Made by a program: the position numbers and the translations under genes | Shown: in pieces, positions 1 to 6,177 of the stretch | Layout: the number at the start of each line of letters is the position of its first letter | How positions within the stretch are numbered: the first letter of the stretch is position 1 | The notes under the pieces: model-generated | The model's input: the letters and a program-made list of their open reading frames with translations, nothing else | Told to the model about the DNA's origin: nothing | Database searches by the model: none | Assembly (NCBI GenBank): GCA_003538525.1 | Contig: DPRZ01000056.1 | Span: 1 to 6,249, forward strand | Reading direction: 5' to 3' | DNA from: Neisseriales bacterium | Lineage (GTDB): Bacteria > Pseudomonadota > Gammaproteobacteria > Burkholderiales > UBA11063 | Length of the DNA stretch: 6,249 nucleotides

Positions 1-1
1 T

Positions 2-70
2 CAGCTAATTTTAAACCTAGCGTTTATTATTGGTCTGGGTGTAATATTAATTCAATTTTGGTCTTTCTAA
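2..70 (+). CDS. C-terminal end of a membrane protein (partial, cut by window start)
   Basis: An open frame enters from the left edge and stops at TAA 68-70. It encodes about 22 residues, almost all hydrophobic (LILNLAFIIGLGVILIQFW, then SF), which is what a last transmembrane helix looks like. It ends 24 bp before the tnaA start on the same strand, so the two are probably co-transcribed. In many bacteria tnaA is paired with an aromatic amino acid permease (TnaB/Mtr/TyrP type), so a tryptophan permease is a reasonable guess. The fragment is too short to identify the family, and chance hydrophobicity of AT-rich DNA cannot be excluded. It lacks the features of a TnaC leader peptide (no Trp-Asp-Pro arrangement). 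Confidence 0.45.
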   Translation, partial: QLILNLAFIIGLGVILIQFWSF

Positions 71-82
71 TTTTATTTTTTT

Positions 83-86
83 GGAG
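83..86 (+). promoter_or_regulatory. Ribosome binding site of tnaA
   Basis: GGAG lies 8 nt before the ATG at 95. This is good Shine-Dalgarno spacing and supports that start codon. Confidence 0.75.
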
Positions 87-94
87 TATTAAAT

Positions 95-1498
95 ATGTCT
101 AAACGTATCCCTGAACCATTTCGGATTAAAATGGTTGAATCAATCAAACAAACCACTAAAGAATATCGAGTTCAAGCTTTAGCTGGAGCAGGAAATAATC
201 CATTCCTCTTACGCAGTGAAGATGTTTACATTGATTTACTAACTGACTCTGGTACTGGGGCGATGAGTGATCGTCAATGGTCAGGCATGATGTTAGGTGA
301 TGAAGCCTATGCAGGTAGCCGCAGTTTTTACAAACTTGAAGCCGCCGTACATGATATTTTTGCATATCAACACGTTGTTCCAACTCATCAAGGACGTGGC
401 GCAGAACAAATTTTATTTCCAGCTTTAATGGATCGCCGTAAACAAGTGAAAAATGTAACGAACCCAGTTTTTATCTCAAATTACCATTTTGATACCACTG
501 CGGCTCACGTTGAACTTAGTGGAGCAAAAGCAATTAACGTTGTAATGCCTGAAGCGATGGACACGCAAGCCTATCATCCATTTAAAGGTAATTTTGATTT
601 AGCTAAACTCGAAAGCACAATTCAAGAATACGGCGCAGATAACGTAGTTGCAATCATTGTAACTGTGACTTGTAATAGCGTTGGTGGTCAACCAGTATCA
701 ATGGAAAATATTCAAGCTGCTGCAGCCATGGCAAAAAAACATGACATTCCTGTAGTGATTGATTCTGCCCGCTATTGTGAAAATGCGTGGTTTATCAAAC
801 AACGTGAGGCTGGTTATCAAGATTGGAGCATTCCAGCGATTATTAAAGAAATTTACAAATGTGGCGATGTTTTAACGATGTCAGCTAAAAAAGATCCATT
901 GGTTAACATGGGTGGATTATGCTGCGTGAAAGAACGTGATGATCTATTCAAAGCGGTACAAGTTCGTTGTATTCCTTATGAAGGTTTCATTACTTATGGT
1001 GGTCTCTGTGGTCGCGATATGGAAGCACTTGCAATTGGTTTATATGAAGGTATGAATGAAGAATATTTAAACTATCGCATTGGTCAAGTTGAATATTTAG
1101 GCGACGGCTTAATCGCCGCTGGTGTGCCGATTCAAAACCCAACGGGTGGGCATGCTGTCTTTGTGGATGCTGCACGCTTACTACCACATATTCCAAGTCA
1201 TCAATTCCCAGCACATGCCTTAGCTAATGCTCTGTACATTGAGGGTGGAATTCGTGGCGTTGAAATTGGCTCGTTATTACTTGGTCGAGACCCTAAAACT
1301 GGTGAACAAAAAGCGTCAGGATTTGAATTATTGCGTTTGACAATTCCACGTCGCGTTTATACCAATGATCACATGGATTACATCGTGGAAACATTTAAAG
1401 ATGTATTAAAAGACGTTAAACAAGTTAAAGGTTTAGATTTTGAATATGAACCGCCAATTTTACGTCATTTTACTGCACGTTTAAAATATGTTAAATAA
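95..1498 (+). CDS. tnaA: Tryptophanase (tryptophan indole-lyase)
   Basis: Cytoplasmic PLP-dependent beta-eliminating lyase that splits L-tryptophan into indole, pyruvate and ammonia. The 467-residue length is normal for the family (E. coli TnaA 471). Visible landmarks are the phosphate-binding QGRG loop (99-102), the cofactor-binding Asp223 in IDSAR, the Schiff-base lysine in SAKKD (K266, second Lys), and the substrate-carboxylate arginine in LLRLTIP (R414). The close relative tyrosine phenol-lyase is excluded by specificity positions: Asp133 (Thr in TPL), VEI at 389-391 (MER in TPL) and His458 in LRHFTAR (Phe in TPL). The N-terminus ([15 protein letters not shown]) and the FDTTAAH and GRDMEA stretches resemble the Proteus/Pasteurellaceae branch more than E. 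coli. It may be co-transcribed with the membrane protein upstream. No tnaC-like leader is visible in the 94 bp available. Its last 8 bp overlap the convergent LysR gene. Confidence 0.96.
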   Translation: MSKRIPEPFRIKMVESIKQTTKEYRVQALAGAGNNPFLLRSEDVYIDLLTDSGTGAMSDRQWSGMMLGDEAYAGSRSFYKLEAAVHDIFAYQHVVPTHQGRGAEQILFPALMDRRKQVKNVTNPVFISNYHFDTTAAHVELSGAKAINVVMPEAMDTQAYHPFKGNFDLAKLESTIQEYGADNVVAIIVTVTCNSVGGQPVSMENIQAAAAMAKKHDIPVVIDSARYCENAWFIKQREAGYQDWSIPAIIKEIYKCGDVLTMSAKKDPLVNMGGLCCVKERDDLFKAVQVRCIPYEGFITYGGLCGRDMEALAIGLYEGMNEEYLNYRIGQVEYLGDGLIAAGVPIQNPTGGHAVFVDAARLLPHIPSHQFPAHALANALYIEGGIRGVEIGSLLLGRDPKTGEQKASGFELLRLTIPRRVYTNDHMDYIVETFKDVLKDVKQVKGLDFEYEPPILRHFTARLKYVK

Positions 1499-2396
1499 GC
1501 TTTGCTTGCTTGATACAATCTGAAATAAATTCAGCAAATAACGTCACTCGCGCATCTTTTTTATGCGGTGGCGTTATTTGATAAAATGGTACGCTCAAAA
1601 AAGAATAATCTTCAAATAATTTAATATACTCCCCGCCAACAATACCCTTACTAAAACAAAAATCATAGCCACCAACAATAATTTGGTTAGAGTTTAACAT
1701 TGCCTCGGCCTGTAAGTCATCATTAATTAATAACTGCGTTCGATTTGAAACCACAAATTTGCGCTGTTCAGTATTATGTGTAAAAACTAAATCATCTGGT
1801 GTATGACCATCACTCGAAATATAACTCACCACCAAATACTTGGCTAATTGATCTGGACTCTCTGGATTACCATAGTTGGCCAAATAGGTCGGCGTGGTAT
1901 AAAATCCACAGCTGCAGTTACAAATAGTTTTGATTAATAAGGCTTTTTGCTTAGGAATGCTCGATGAGACCATAAAGTCAGCTCCAGATTCATAAATATT
2001 TACCGCGCTATGGCTATATTTAATTTGCAATTTAAGCTCTGGGTGCTGCTGAATAAATGCAGGCAAATGTGGCGTAATAACATGATACGCAAAAACTGCA
2101 GGCAAGACGATTTTTAATGCACCTGGTGATTGACTTAGATTTAAAATATAATTATGAATGTCGCTATCCAACAACCATTTTTGTAAACTTAATTTCTGAT
2201 AAAGATCTTCCCCGCGATCGGTTAACTCAACCGAACTGGCTAAGCGACGAAACAAATTTACCCCGAGGGATTTTTCTAATTTTTGAATCCGCCGGCTTAA
2301 TTGCGGCTGTGATAGATTGAGTACTTTTGATGCGACCGAAAAGCTGCCACATTTAGCGACTTCAATAAACAAAAATAAATCATTATAATCTAACAT
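1491..2396 (-). CDS. LysR-type transcriptional regulator
   Basis: A 301-residue DNA-binding regulator of usual LysR length. The N-terminal winged helix-turn-helix is clear (about residues 1-62): [20 protein letters not shown], then [12 protein letters not shown], then LGVNLFRR and LTDRGE. A linker helix follows, and the co-inducer-binding domain runs from about residue 91 ([10 protein letters not shown]) to the end. An odd feature is the CNCSC cluster at residues 159-163 inside the effector domain. The ATG at 2396 is preceded by GTGAG 8 nt upstream (2405-2409), a fair ribosome binding site. The gene is convergent with tnaA, overlapping it by 8 bp, and lies 69 bp downstream of the pilin gene on the same strand, so it may be partly read from the pilin promoter. 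LysR regulators usually control a divergent neighbour, and none exists here, so its target is unknown. Control of tnaA is possible but unsupported by the layout. Confidence 0.93.
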   Translation of the reverse strand: MLDYNDLFLFIEVAKCGSFSVASKVLNLSQPQLSRRIQKLEKSLGVNLFRRLASSVELTDRGEDLYQKLSLQKWLLDSDIHNYILNLSQSPGALKIVLPAVFAYHVITPHLPAFIQQHPELKLQIKYSHSAVNIYESGADFMVSSSIPKQKALLIKTICNCSCGFYTTPTYLANYGNPESPDQLAKYLVVSYISSDGHTPDDLVFTHNTEQRKFVVSNRTQLLINDDLQAEAMLNSNQIIVGGYDFCFSKGIVGGEYIKLFEDYSFLSVPFYQITPPHKKDARVTLFAEFISDCIKQAKLI

Positions 2397-2465
2397 AATC
2401 CAAACTCACATTAACAAAATACAATTAACCCGCGCTCAACCTTACTGATTAAAGTTGCAAAAACA

Positions 2466-3383
2466 CTAATGAATCAGTCCATCCTCTTTGCGGGGTCCAC
2501 ACGTCCAGCGCGAAGTTGGATCGACTTCAAAAGCAGTTACGCCATTTTTAGTAACCATTTTTTGACAATTCCAAATAATTGGAGCCGAGGCTGGGCACAC
2601 TCCAGCGGTTGACACATTGCCCACTTCTATCATAATACCATAATTATACCCAGGACTATAACCGACACCGCAATGTAAATCTTGATATGGATTATCGGTT
2701 GGATTTTGAATTTTCCACGACTCTTGCATATCCTTAAAATATTGCGAGTAACTATTATAAACCAGAGCCACTTTATCGGGATTATAACCAAAATTATCAC
2801 GCATATACACATACATATTTTGTACAAAATCAATGCCAGCGTCAGTTAACACCGAAGCAGTACTGGTAGAATTATATTCTGGGCATGGGTAGCCATAAGC
2901 CAATAAGGTTGCCGTACCATCAACCACACGATTAATAATTAATAAGCCATTTTTATTATAGACAATGTCGGTATTTTGACAATGGGTGGGAATGTATTTA
3001 GTCGGTATTTCAATTCCATAACATGACCAGCGGATTGCACCACCAGCGGTAACCTCTGGAACATACTGCAGGGCTCCATTCATCGGATCACCACCGAAGA
3101 TTGCCTGAAAAGCACCCGAGTTTTGTAAGCAGATTTTTTTGACATAACGTGAACTTTGATCTTGCCCATTAATGTTTAATTGGTTTAAACTATTTGGAAA
3201 AGCACCGTGTTCCTGATAATATTCGGCGGTTGCCACCGTATAAAAGCTCGCATAACTATAGCCTTCACTAATTTTTGCTCGCGCAATATATGAGGTGTAG
3301 GCGGGAATAGCAATTGCCGCTAAAATACCAATAATCGCCACCGCCATTAATAGCTCGATGATGGTAAATCCGTCTTTTTTCAT
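2466..3383 (-). CDS. Type IV pilin (PilA/PilE-like) with long C-terminal extension
   Basis: A secreted structural pilin of 305 residues, about twice the usual 140-170. The leader MKKDG is followed by the prepilin peptidase site G^FTIIE, with the essential Glu at mature position 5, then the hydrophobic assembly helix (LLMAVAIIGILAAIAIPAYTSY). Residues to about 136 form a complete classical pilin ending in the disulfide-bound D-region: IRWSC (C121), then KYIPTHCQ (C135). About 169 further residues follow that I do not recognise, with a predicted helical stretch near 180-225. The end WTCGPRKEDGLIH echoes the W-x-C of pilin termini. Eight cysteines (85, 121, 135, 167, 238, 263, 273, 295) could form four disulfides. 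I chose the ATG at 3383, which gives the normal short leader. An in-frame TTG at 3401 would add six residues but has no good ribosome site. It could be a major or a minor pilin. Confidence 0.85.
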   Translation of the reverse strand: MKKDGFTIIELLMAVAIIGILAAIAIPAYTSYIARAKISEGYSYASFYTVATAEYYQEHGAFPNSLNQLNINGQDQSSRYVKKICLQNSGAFQAIFGGDPMNGALQYVPEVTAGGAIRWSCYGIEIPTKYIPTHCQNTDIVYNKNGLLIINRVVDGTATLLAYGYPCPEYNSTSTASVLTDAGIDFVQNMYVYMRDNFGYNPDKVALVYNSYSQYFKDMQESWKIQNPTDNPYQDLHCGVGYSPGYNYGIMIEVGNVSTAGVCPASAPIIWNCQKMVTKNGVTAFEVDPTSRWTCGPRKEDGLIH

Positions 3384-3434
3384 CACGTTACAATCTTTCA
3401 ATTAAGCACATCAGCTAAAATATAAACCGTCTAG

Positions 3435-3440
3435 ATTATA
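3435..3440 (-). promoter_or_regulatory. Candidate sigma-70 -10 box for the pilin gene
   Basis: On the minus strand this reads TATAAT, a perfect -10 hexamer, about 50 nt before the pilin ATG. The best -35 is poor (TGGATT at 3457-3462, 16-nt spacer), and that hexamer is inside the ihfB terminator stem. The -10 overlaps a 10-bp palindrome, TACTATAGTA (3439-3448), which might be an operator or simply AT-rich chance. Confidence 0.35.
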
Positions 3441-3449
3441 CTATAGTAA

Positions 3450-3465
3450 TGCAAAAAATCCACCA
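3450..3465 (-). promoter_or_regulatory. Candidate sigma-54 (-24/-12) promoter for the pilin gene
   Basis: The minus strand reads TGGTGGATTTTTTGCA, matching the sigma-54 consensus TGG-N8-TTGC(A/T) with the required 10-nt gap between GG and GC. The start of transcription would fall near 3439, giving a leader of about 55 nt before the pilin ATG. Sigma-54 with PilR drives pilA in several proteobacteria, so the placement makes sense. However, the same bases are the 3' arm and U-tract of the ihfB terminator, so the match may be a by-product of that hairpin. Confidence 0.35.
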
Positions 3466-3481
3466 TTAAATGGTGGATTTT
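3453..3481 (-). terminator. Rho-independent terminator of the cmk-rpsA-ihfB cluster
   Basis: A perfect inverted repeat, AAAATCCACCATT (3455-3467) and AATGGTGGATTTT (3469-3481), gives a stem of about 11 bp with a short AT loop. On the minus strand it is followed directly by a run of six T (3458-3453), the standard intrinsic terminator layout. It begins 10 nt after the ihfB stop codon. Plus-strand reading also has four T after the stem, so it could work weakly in that direction, though no plus-strand gene points at it. Confidence 0.9.
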
Positions 3482-3482
3482 G

Positions 3483-3509
3483 AGATATCTTTATTTATTA
3501 AAGATATCT
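3483..3509 (-). repeat. AT-rich stem-loop spanning the ihfB stop codon
   Basis: A perfect 11-bp inverted repeat, AGATATCTTTA (3483-3493) and TAAAGATATCT (3499-3509), with a 5-nt loop. It covers the last codons and the stop codon (3491-3493) of ihfB and is separated from the terminator hairpin by one base. In the mRNA the two would form tandem hairpins at the 3' end. It may assist termination or protect the transcript from 3' exonucleases; this role is inferred. Confidence 0.6.
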
Positions 3510-3778
3510 ACCCGCTCTCTTAGTTCTTTTCCAGCCCGGAAATACACCACATGGCGCTCACCTGACTCAACTGCTACTCCGTGACGTGGATTACGAACTT
3601 TACCCGCCGCACGATGTTTCAATGAAAAACAACCAAAACCGCGTATCTCTATGCGCTTACCCGTTGCGATGCTTGAAGCCATTGAACCAAATAATTCTTT
3701 TACAATTAGTTCAACTTCTTTTCGGCTTAGCTTCGGATAAAGCTCAGAGATTCTTTTAATAATGTCTGAGCGATTCAT
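3491..3778 (-). CDS. ihfB: Integration host factor subunit beta
   Basis: A 95-residue member of the HU/IHF DNA-bending family (E. coli IhfB has 94). It pairs with IHF-alpha (IhfA) to bend DNA sharply at specific sites, acting in nucleoid structure, sigma-54 promoter activation and recombination. Family features are the N-terminal helices (MNRSDIIKRISELYP), the core IEIRGFGCFSL (43-53), the flexible arm with the RNP motif whose Pro64 is the DNA-intercalating residue, and the closing helix GKELRERV (83-90). The arm reads RNPRHG where RNPKTG is usual. IHF-beta is preferred over HU because of the RGFG core and because ihfB directly after rpsA is a conserved proteobacterial order. The gene begins 2 bp after the rpsA stop. 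Confidence 0.94.
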   Translation of the reverse strand: MNRSDIIKRISELYPKLSRKEVELIVKELFGSMASSIATGKRIEIRGFGCFSLKHRAAGKVRNPRHGVAVESGERHVVYFRAGKELRERVDIFNK

Positions 3779-3780
3779 GA

Positions 3781-5451
3781 TTATCCTTGTGACAATTTAT
3801 CCTGCAACAATGAACCTAAATTAGTCGTACCAGAAGATTTTTCGGCTTGTCTAACTTTTTTCACTGCATCGGCTTCTTCTCTTGAATCTTTAGCACGAAC
3901 TGACACATTAATTACACGTGATTTACGATCAATATTAGTGATCATCACTTCAAGTTTGTCACCAACGTTTAACACTTTAGTTAAATCATCAACGCGTTCA
4001 TTCGAAGCTTCACGGGCAGCTAATACAGCTTCAATCCCATCAACTAATTCTAAAGTAGCATGTTCAGCAGAAACTTCTTTAACTGTTCCAGTTACAACTG
4101 CGCCTTTATCATTATTATTCAAGAACATAGCATACGGATCATTATCAAGTTGTTTGATACCTAAAGCAATCCGCTCTTTCTCAACATCAACAGAAATAAT
4201 TACCGCTTCAACATCTTGACCTTTTTTGTAATTACGAATTGCCGCATCACCAGATAAAGTCCAAGAAATATCTGATACGTGAACTAAACCGTCAATTCCG
4301 CCATCTAAACCAATAAATAGTCCGAAGTCAGTAATTGAACGAATTTGACCAGCTACACGATCACCTTTGTGGAATTTATCTGCAAAATCAGTCCATGGAT
4401 TAGCCTGGCATTGTTTCATACCTAGGCTAATACGACGTTTGTCTGCATCAATTTCAAGAATTTGTACGTGAATTTCATCGCCGTATTTAACTAATTTAGA
4501 TGGATTAACGTTTTTGTTAGTCCAATCCATTTCAGATACGTGAACTAAACCTTCGATACCTGGTTCTAATTCAACAAACGCACCGTAGTCAGTCAAGTTT
4601 GACACTTTACCGTGTAAACGAGTACCAGCTGGGAAGCGTTCAGCAATTCCTACCCATGGATCATTCGATAATTGTTTTAAACCTAAAGAAACACGATGTT
4701 TTTCTTGATCGAATTTCAATACTTTAGCTTCAATTTCTTGACCTACAGATAATACTTCTGATGGATGTTTAACACGTTTCCATGATAAATCAGTAATGTA
4801 TAATAAACCATCAATGCCACCAAGATCCACGAATGCGCCGTAATCCGTGATATTTTTAACAATACCCTGAACCACATTACCTTCTTGCATTTTTTCAATA
4901 ATTGCTTTGCTATCTTCGCCAGTTTTTTCAACTAAAACTGCTTTACGAGAAATAACGATATTATTGCGACGACGATCAACTTTAATTACTTTGAATTCAA
5001 CTTCTTTATTATCATACGGTGCAAAATCACGCACGGTACGTGTATCAATCAATGAACCTGGTAAGAATAAGCGTACGTTTTTGTACATAACGCCAAGACC
5101 GCCTTTAACGCGACCATAAACCATACCATTTAATACATCTCCGCGAGTTAACGCGCCCTCTAATTCTTCCCATGCCGCAATACGACGGGCTTTATCACGT
5201 GATAAACGCGTTTCGCCATAGCCATCTTCGATAGCTTCAATAGCAACTTTAACTACGTCACCAACTTTAACTTCAACTTCACCTTTATCATCTTTGAATT
5301 CATTTACTGAAATAGATGCTTCAGATTTTAGACCTGCCGTAACAGTCACATATTTATGATCAACCGCAACAACGATTGCATCGACAACTTCACCTTCACG
5401 CATTTCTAATTGCAGTGAATGTTGTTCAAAAAGATTTGCAAAACTTTCCAC
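3781..5451 (-). CDS. rpsA: 30S ribosomal protein S1
   Basis: The large RNA-binding protein of the small ribosomal subunit, which helps mRNAs dock and unfold. At 556 residues it is full length (E. coli 557) with six S1 (OB-fold) domains at roughly 21-86, 104-170, 191-259, 276-346, 363-433 and 450-519. The first two are the divergent ribosome-binding pair; domains 3 to 5 carry clear TDYGAF/TDFGLF and DGLVHVS-type signatures. The repetition is visible in DNA: GATACGTGAACTAAACC occurs identically at 4274-4290 and 4535-4551. The start is GTG at 5451, since an in-frame TAA lies three codons upstream. The only other option is ATT at 5454, which would align MVESF with MTESF of E. coli. The ribosome site is weak (GGTAAGA), as is typical of self-regulated rpsA. 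The C-terminal tail GTTNLGSLL is betaproteobacterial in style. Confidence 0.97.
   Translation of the reverse strand: MESFANLFEQHSLQLEMREGEVVDAIVVAVDHKYVTVTAGLKSEASISVNEFKDDKGEVEVKVGDVVKVAIEAIEDGYGETRLSRDKARRIAAWEELEGALTRGDVLNGMVYGRVKGGLGVMYKNVRLFLPGSLIDTRTVRDFAPYDNKEVEFKVIKVDRRRNNIVISRKAVLVEKTGEDSKAIIEKMQEGNVVQGIVKNITDYGAFVDLGGIDGLLYITDLSWKRVKHPSEVLSVGQEIEAKVLKFDQEKHRVSLGLKQLSNDPWVGIAERFPAGTRLHGKVSNLTDYGAFVELEPGIEGLVHVSEMDWTNKNVNPSKLVKYGDEIHVQILEIDADKRRISLGMKQCQANPWTDFADKFHKGDRVAGQIRSITDFGLFIGLDGGIDGLVHVSDISWTLSGDAAIRNYKKGQDVEAVIISVDVEKERIALGIKQLDNDPYAMFLNNNDKGAVVTGTVKEVSAEHATLELVDGIEAVLAAREASNERVDDLTKVLNVGDKLEVMITNIDRKSRVINVSVRAKDSREEADAVKKVRQAEKSSGTTNLGSLLQDKLSQG
3784..3788 (-). promoter_or_regulatory. 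Ribosome binding site of ihfB, within the rpsA end
   Basis: AAGGA on the minus strand lies 5 nt before the ihfB ATG (3778) and overlaps the last codons of rpsA. This fixes the start codon and implies that ihfB translation is coupled to that of rpsA. Confidence 0.75.
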
Positions 5452-5532
5452 AATATCTTACCACTAAAAAAATAAAAATTAAACTAACGCATCCGCGATT
5501 GCGATGCACCCATTTTATGATTCCAGATAATC
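5452..5532 (-). promoter_or_regulatory. cmk-rpsA intergenic leader, possible S1 autoregulatory region
   Basis: These 81 bp separate cmk from rpsA. They hold a GC-rich hairpin (5489-5507) and then, on the minus strand, a U-rich stretch of about 20 nt immediately before a weak ribosome binding site. In E. coli, rpsA has a structured leader lacking a strong Shine-Dalgarno and is repressed by excess S1, which prefers U-rich RNA. By analogy this leader may do the same. A possible promoter is TAAAAT (5512-5517) with TTGGCT (5537-5542), but the 19-nt spacer makes it doubtful. Confidence 0.4.
5489..5507 (-). terminator. Hairpin between cmk and rpsA (attenuator-like or leader structure)
   Basis: GCATC pairs with GATGC, and after a one-base bulge two further G-C pairs close a 4-nt loop. 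On the minus strand the stem is followed within 5 nt by a T-rich run (TTT, TTTTT, TTTTTTT broken by A). It resembles a leaky intrinsic terminator after cmk, but the T-run is not directly adjacent to the stem, so a 5' leader structure of rpsA is equally likely. Confidence 0.4.
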
Positions 5533-6177
5533 TTACAGCCAAGCTTTAATCAAACTAATCGTTTCATCAATGCTTAACTCCGAATTATCTAGCACCCTAT
5601 ATGAAGAATCATAGCTCAAAGGAGCAACACTCCGTTGGGAGTCCTGTTCATCACGAGTAATGATATCTTGCAAAATAGCCCCCATTGTAACAGCTTTATC
5701 AAATTGATGCAACTGCTTATAACGTCTTTCTGCTCTTTTTTCGGCACTCGCGGTTAAAAACACCTTTAAATTGGCATTCGGAAAAACCACGCTCCCCATA
5801 TCACGACCATCGGTAACCAAACCTGGCACCTTAGCAAAATCACGTTGAAACTGCAATAAACGCGCACGAACTTCAGCAATTGAACTATATTTAGACGCAA
5901 GCATTCCGATCGACTCTGCACGCAATTGTTCCGTAACGTCCTCATTATTTAACCAAATCAAGCCAGCTTTAAATTCCAGCTGCATACTGGCGATTAAATC
6001 CACTACTTGCGCATCACTCACGTCTTGCTCTGGATAATGTTTATTTACCCACCAACCTAAGGCGCGATAAATTGCACCAGACTCCAAATAGGCAAAACCT
6101 AATTGAGCCGCCAAAATTTTAGCTACCGTGCCCTTGCCTGAGGAGGCTGGACCATCGATTGTAATCACTTTAATCAT
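5533..6177 (-). CDS. cmk: Cytidylate kinase (CMP/dCMP kinase)
   Basis: A cytoplasmic kinase that transfers phosphate from ATP to CMP or dCMP, supplying CDP and dCDP for RNA, DNA and lipid synthesis. It has 214 residues (E. coli 227, which has a longer N-terminus). The P-loop GPASSGKGT is at 9-17. The nucleotide-binding YRA region follows at 37-39, reading LESGAIYR where LDTGAMYR or LDSGALYR is usual. Next come DGRDMGSVVFP (123-133), the LID-region arginines in EKRAERRYKQL (146-156), and TRDEQDSQRSVAPL (174-187), matching the RDxxDxxRxxAPL motif of the family. The ATG at 6177 is the only sensible start because an in-frame stop lies six codons upstream. No strong ribosome binding site precedes it (only TAAAG, 8 nt away). 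It heads the conserved cmk-rpsA-ihfB cluster. Confidence 0.96.
   Translation of the reverse strand: MIKVITIDGPASSGKGTVAKILAAQLGFAYLESGAIYRALGWWVNKHYPEQDVSDAQVVDLIASMQLEFKAGLIWLNNEDVTEQLRAESIGMLASKYSSIAEVRARLLQFQRDFAKVPGLVTDGRDMGSVVFPNANLKVFLTASAEKRAERRYKQLHQFDKAVTMGAILQDIITRDEQDSQRSVAPLSYDSSYRVLDNSELSIDETISLIKAWL

Noticed and set aside
1..94. TnaC-type leader peptide upstream of tnaA
   Set aside because: No short frame carries the Trp, Asp and terminal Pro needed for tryptophan-induced stalling. The frame at 2-70 is open to the window edge and helix-like. A leader further upstream cannot be excluded.
156..383. Minus-strand 75-codon open frame inside tnaA
   Set aside because: It lies wholly within a strongly supported gene and encodes a Cys/His-rich, low-quality sequence typical of an antisense shadow.
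990..1214. Minus-strand 74-codon open frame inside tnaA
   Set aside because: Antisense shadow rich in His and Gln, with no ribosome site or recognisable motif.
95..1498. Tyrosine phenol-lyase as the identity of the first gene
   Set aside because: The discriminating positions are those of tryptophanase (Asp133, Val389/Ile391, His458) and not Thr, Met/Arg and Phe.
2117..2320. Plus-strand 67-codon open frame opposite the LysR gene
   Set aside because: Antisense to the conserved helix-turn-helix coding region; nothing recognisable.
2437..2457. Hairpin between pilin and LysR genes (CAACCTT / AAAGTTG, 7-nt loop) as a terminator
   Set aside because: The stem has only 7 pairs including a G-T pair, and no T-run follows on the minus strand, so termination is not supported.
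2630..2833. Minus-strand hydrophobic 67-codon frame within the pilin gene
   Set aside because: Looks membrane-like only because it is an out-of-frame reading of AT-rich DNA; the pilin frame is continuous through it.
4274..4551. Repeated 17-bp sequence as a mobile or regulatory repeat
   Set aside because: The copies at 4274-4290 and 4535-4551 encode the same GLVHVS segment of successive S1 domains, so the repeat is explained by the protein.
3938..5119. Small open frames inside rpsA (plus 3938-4219 and 4907-5119; minus 4743-4931)
   Set aside because: Shadows of the S1 gene; their Ser/Thr- or Lys-rich composition and the intact S1 domains in the main frame argue against them.
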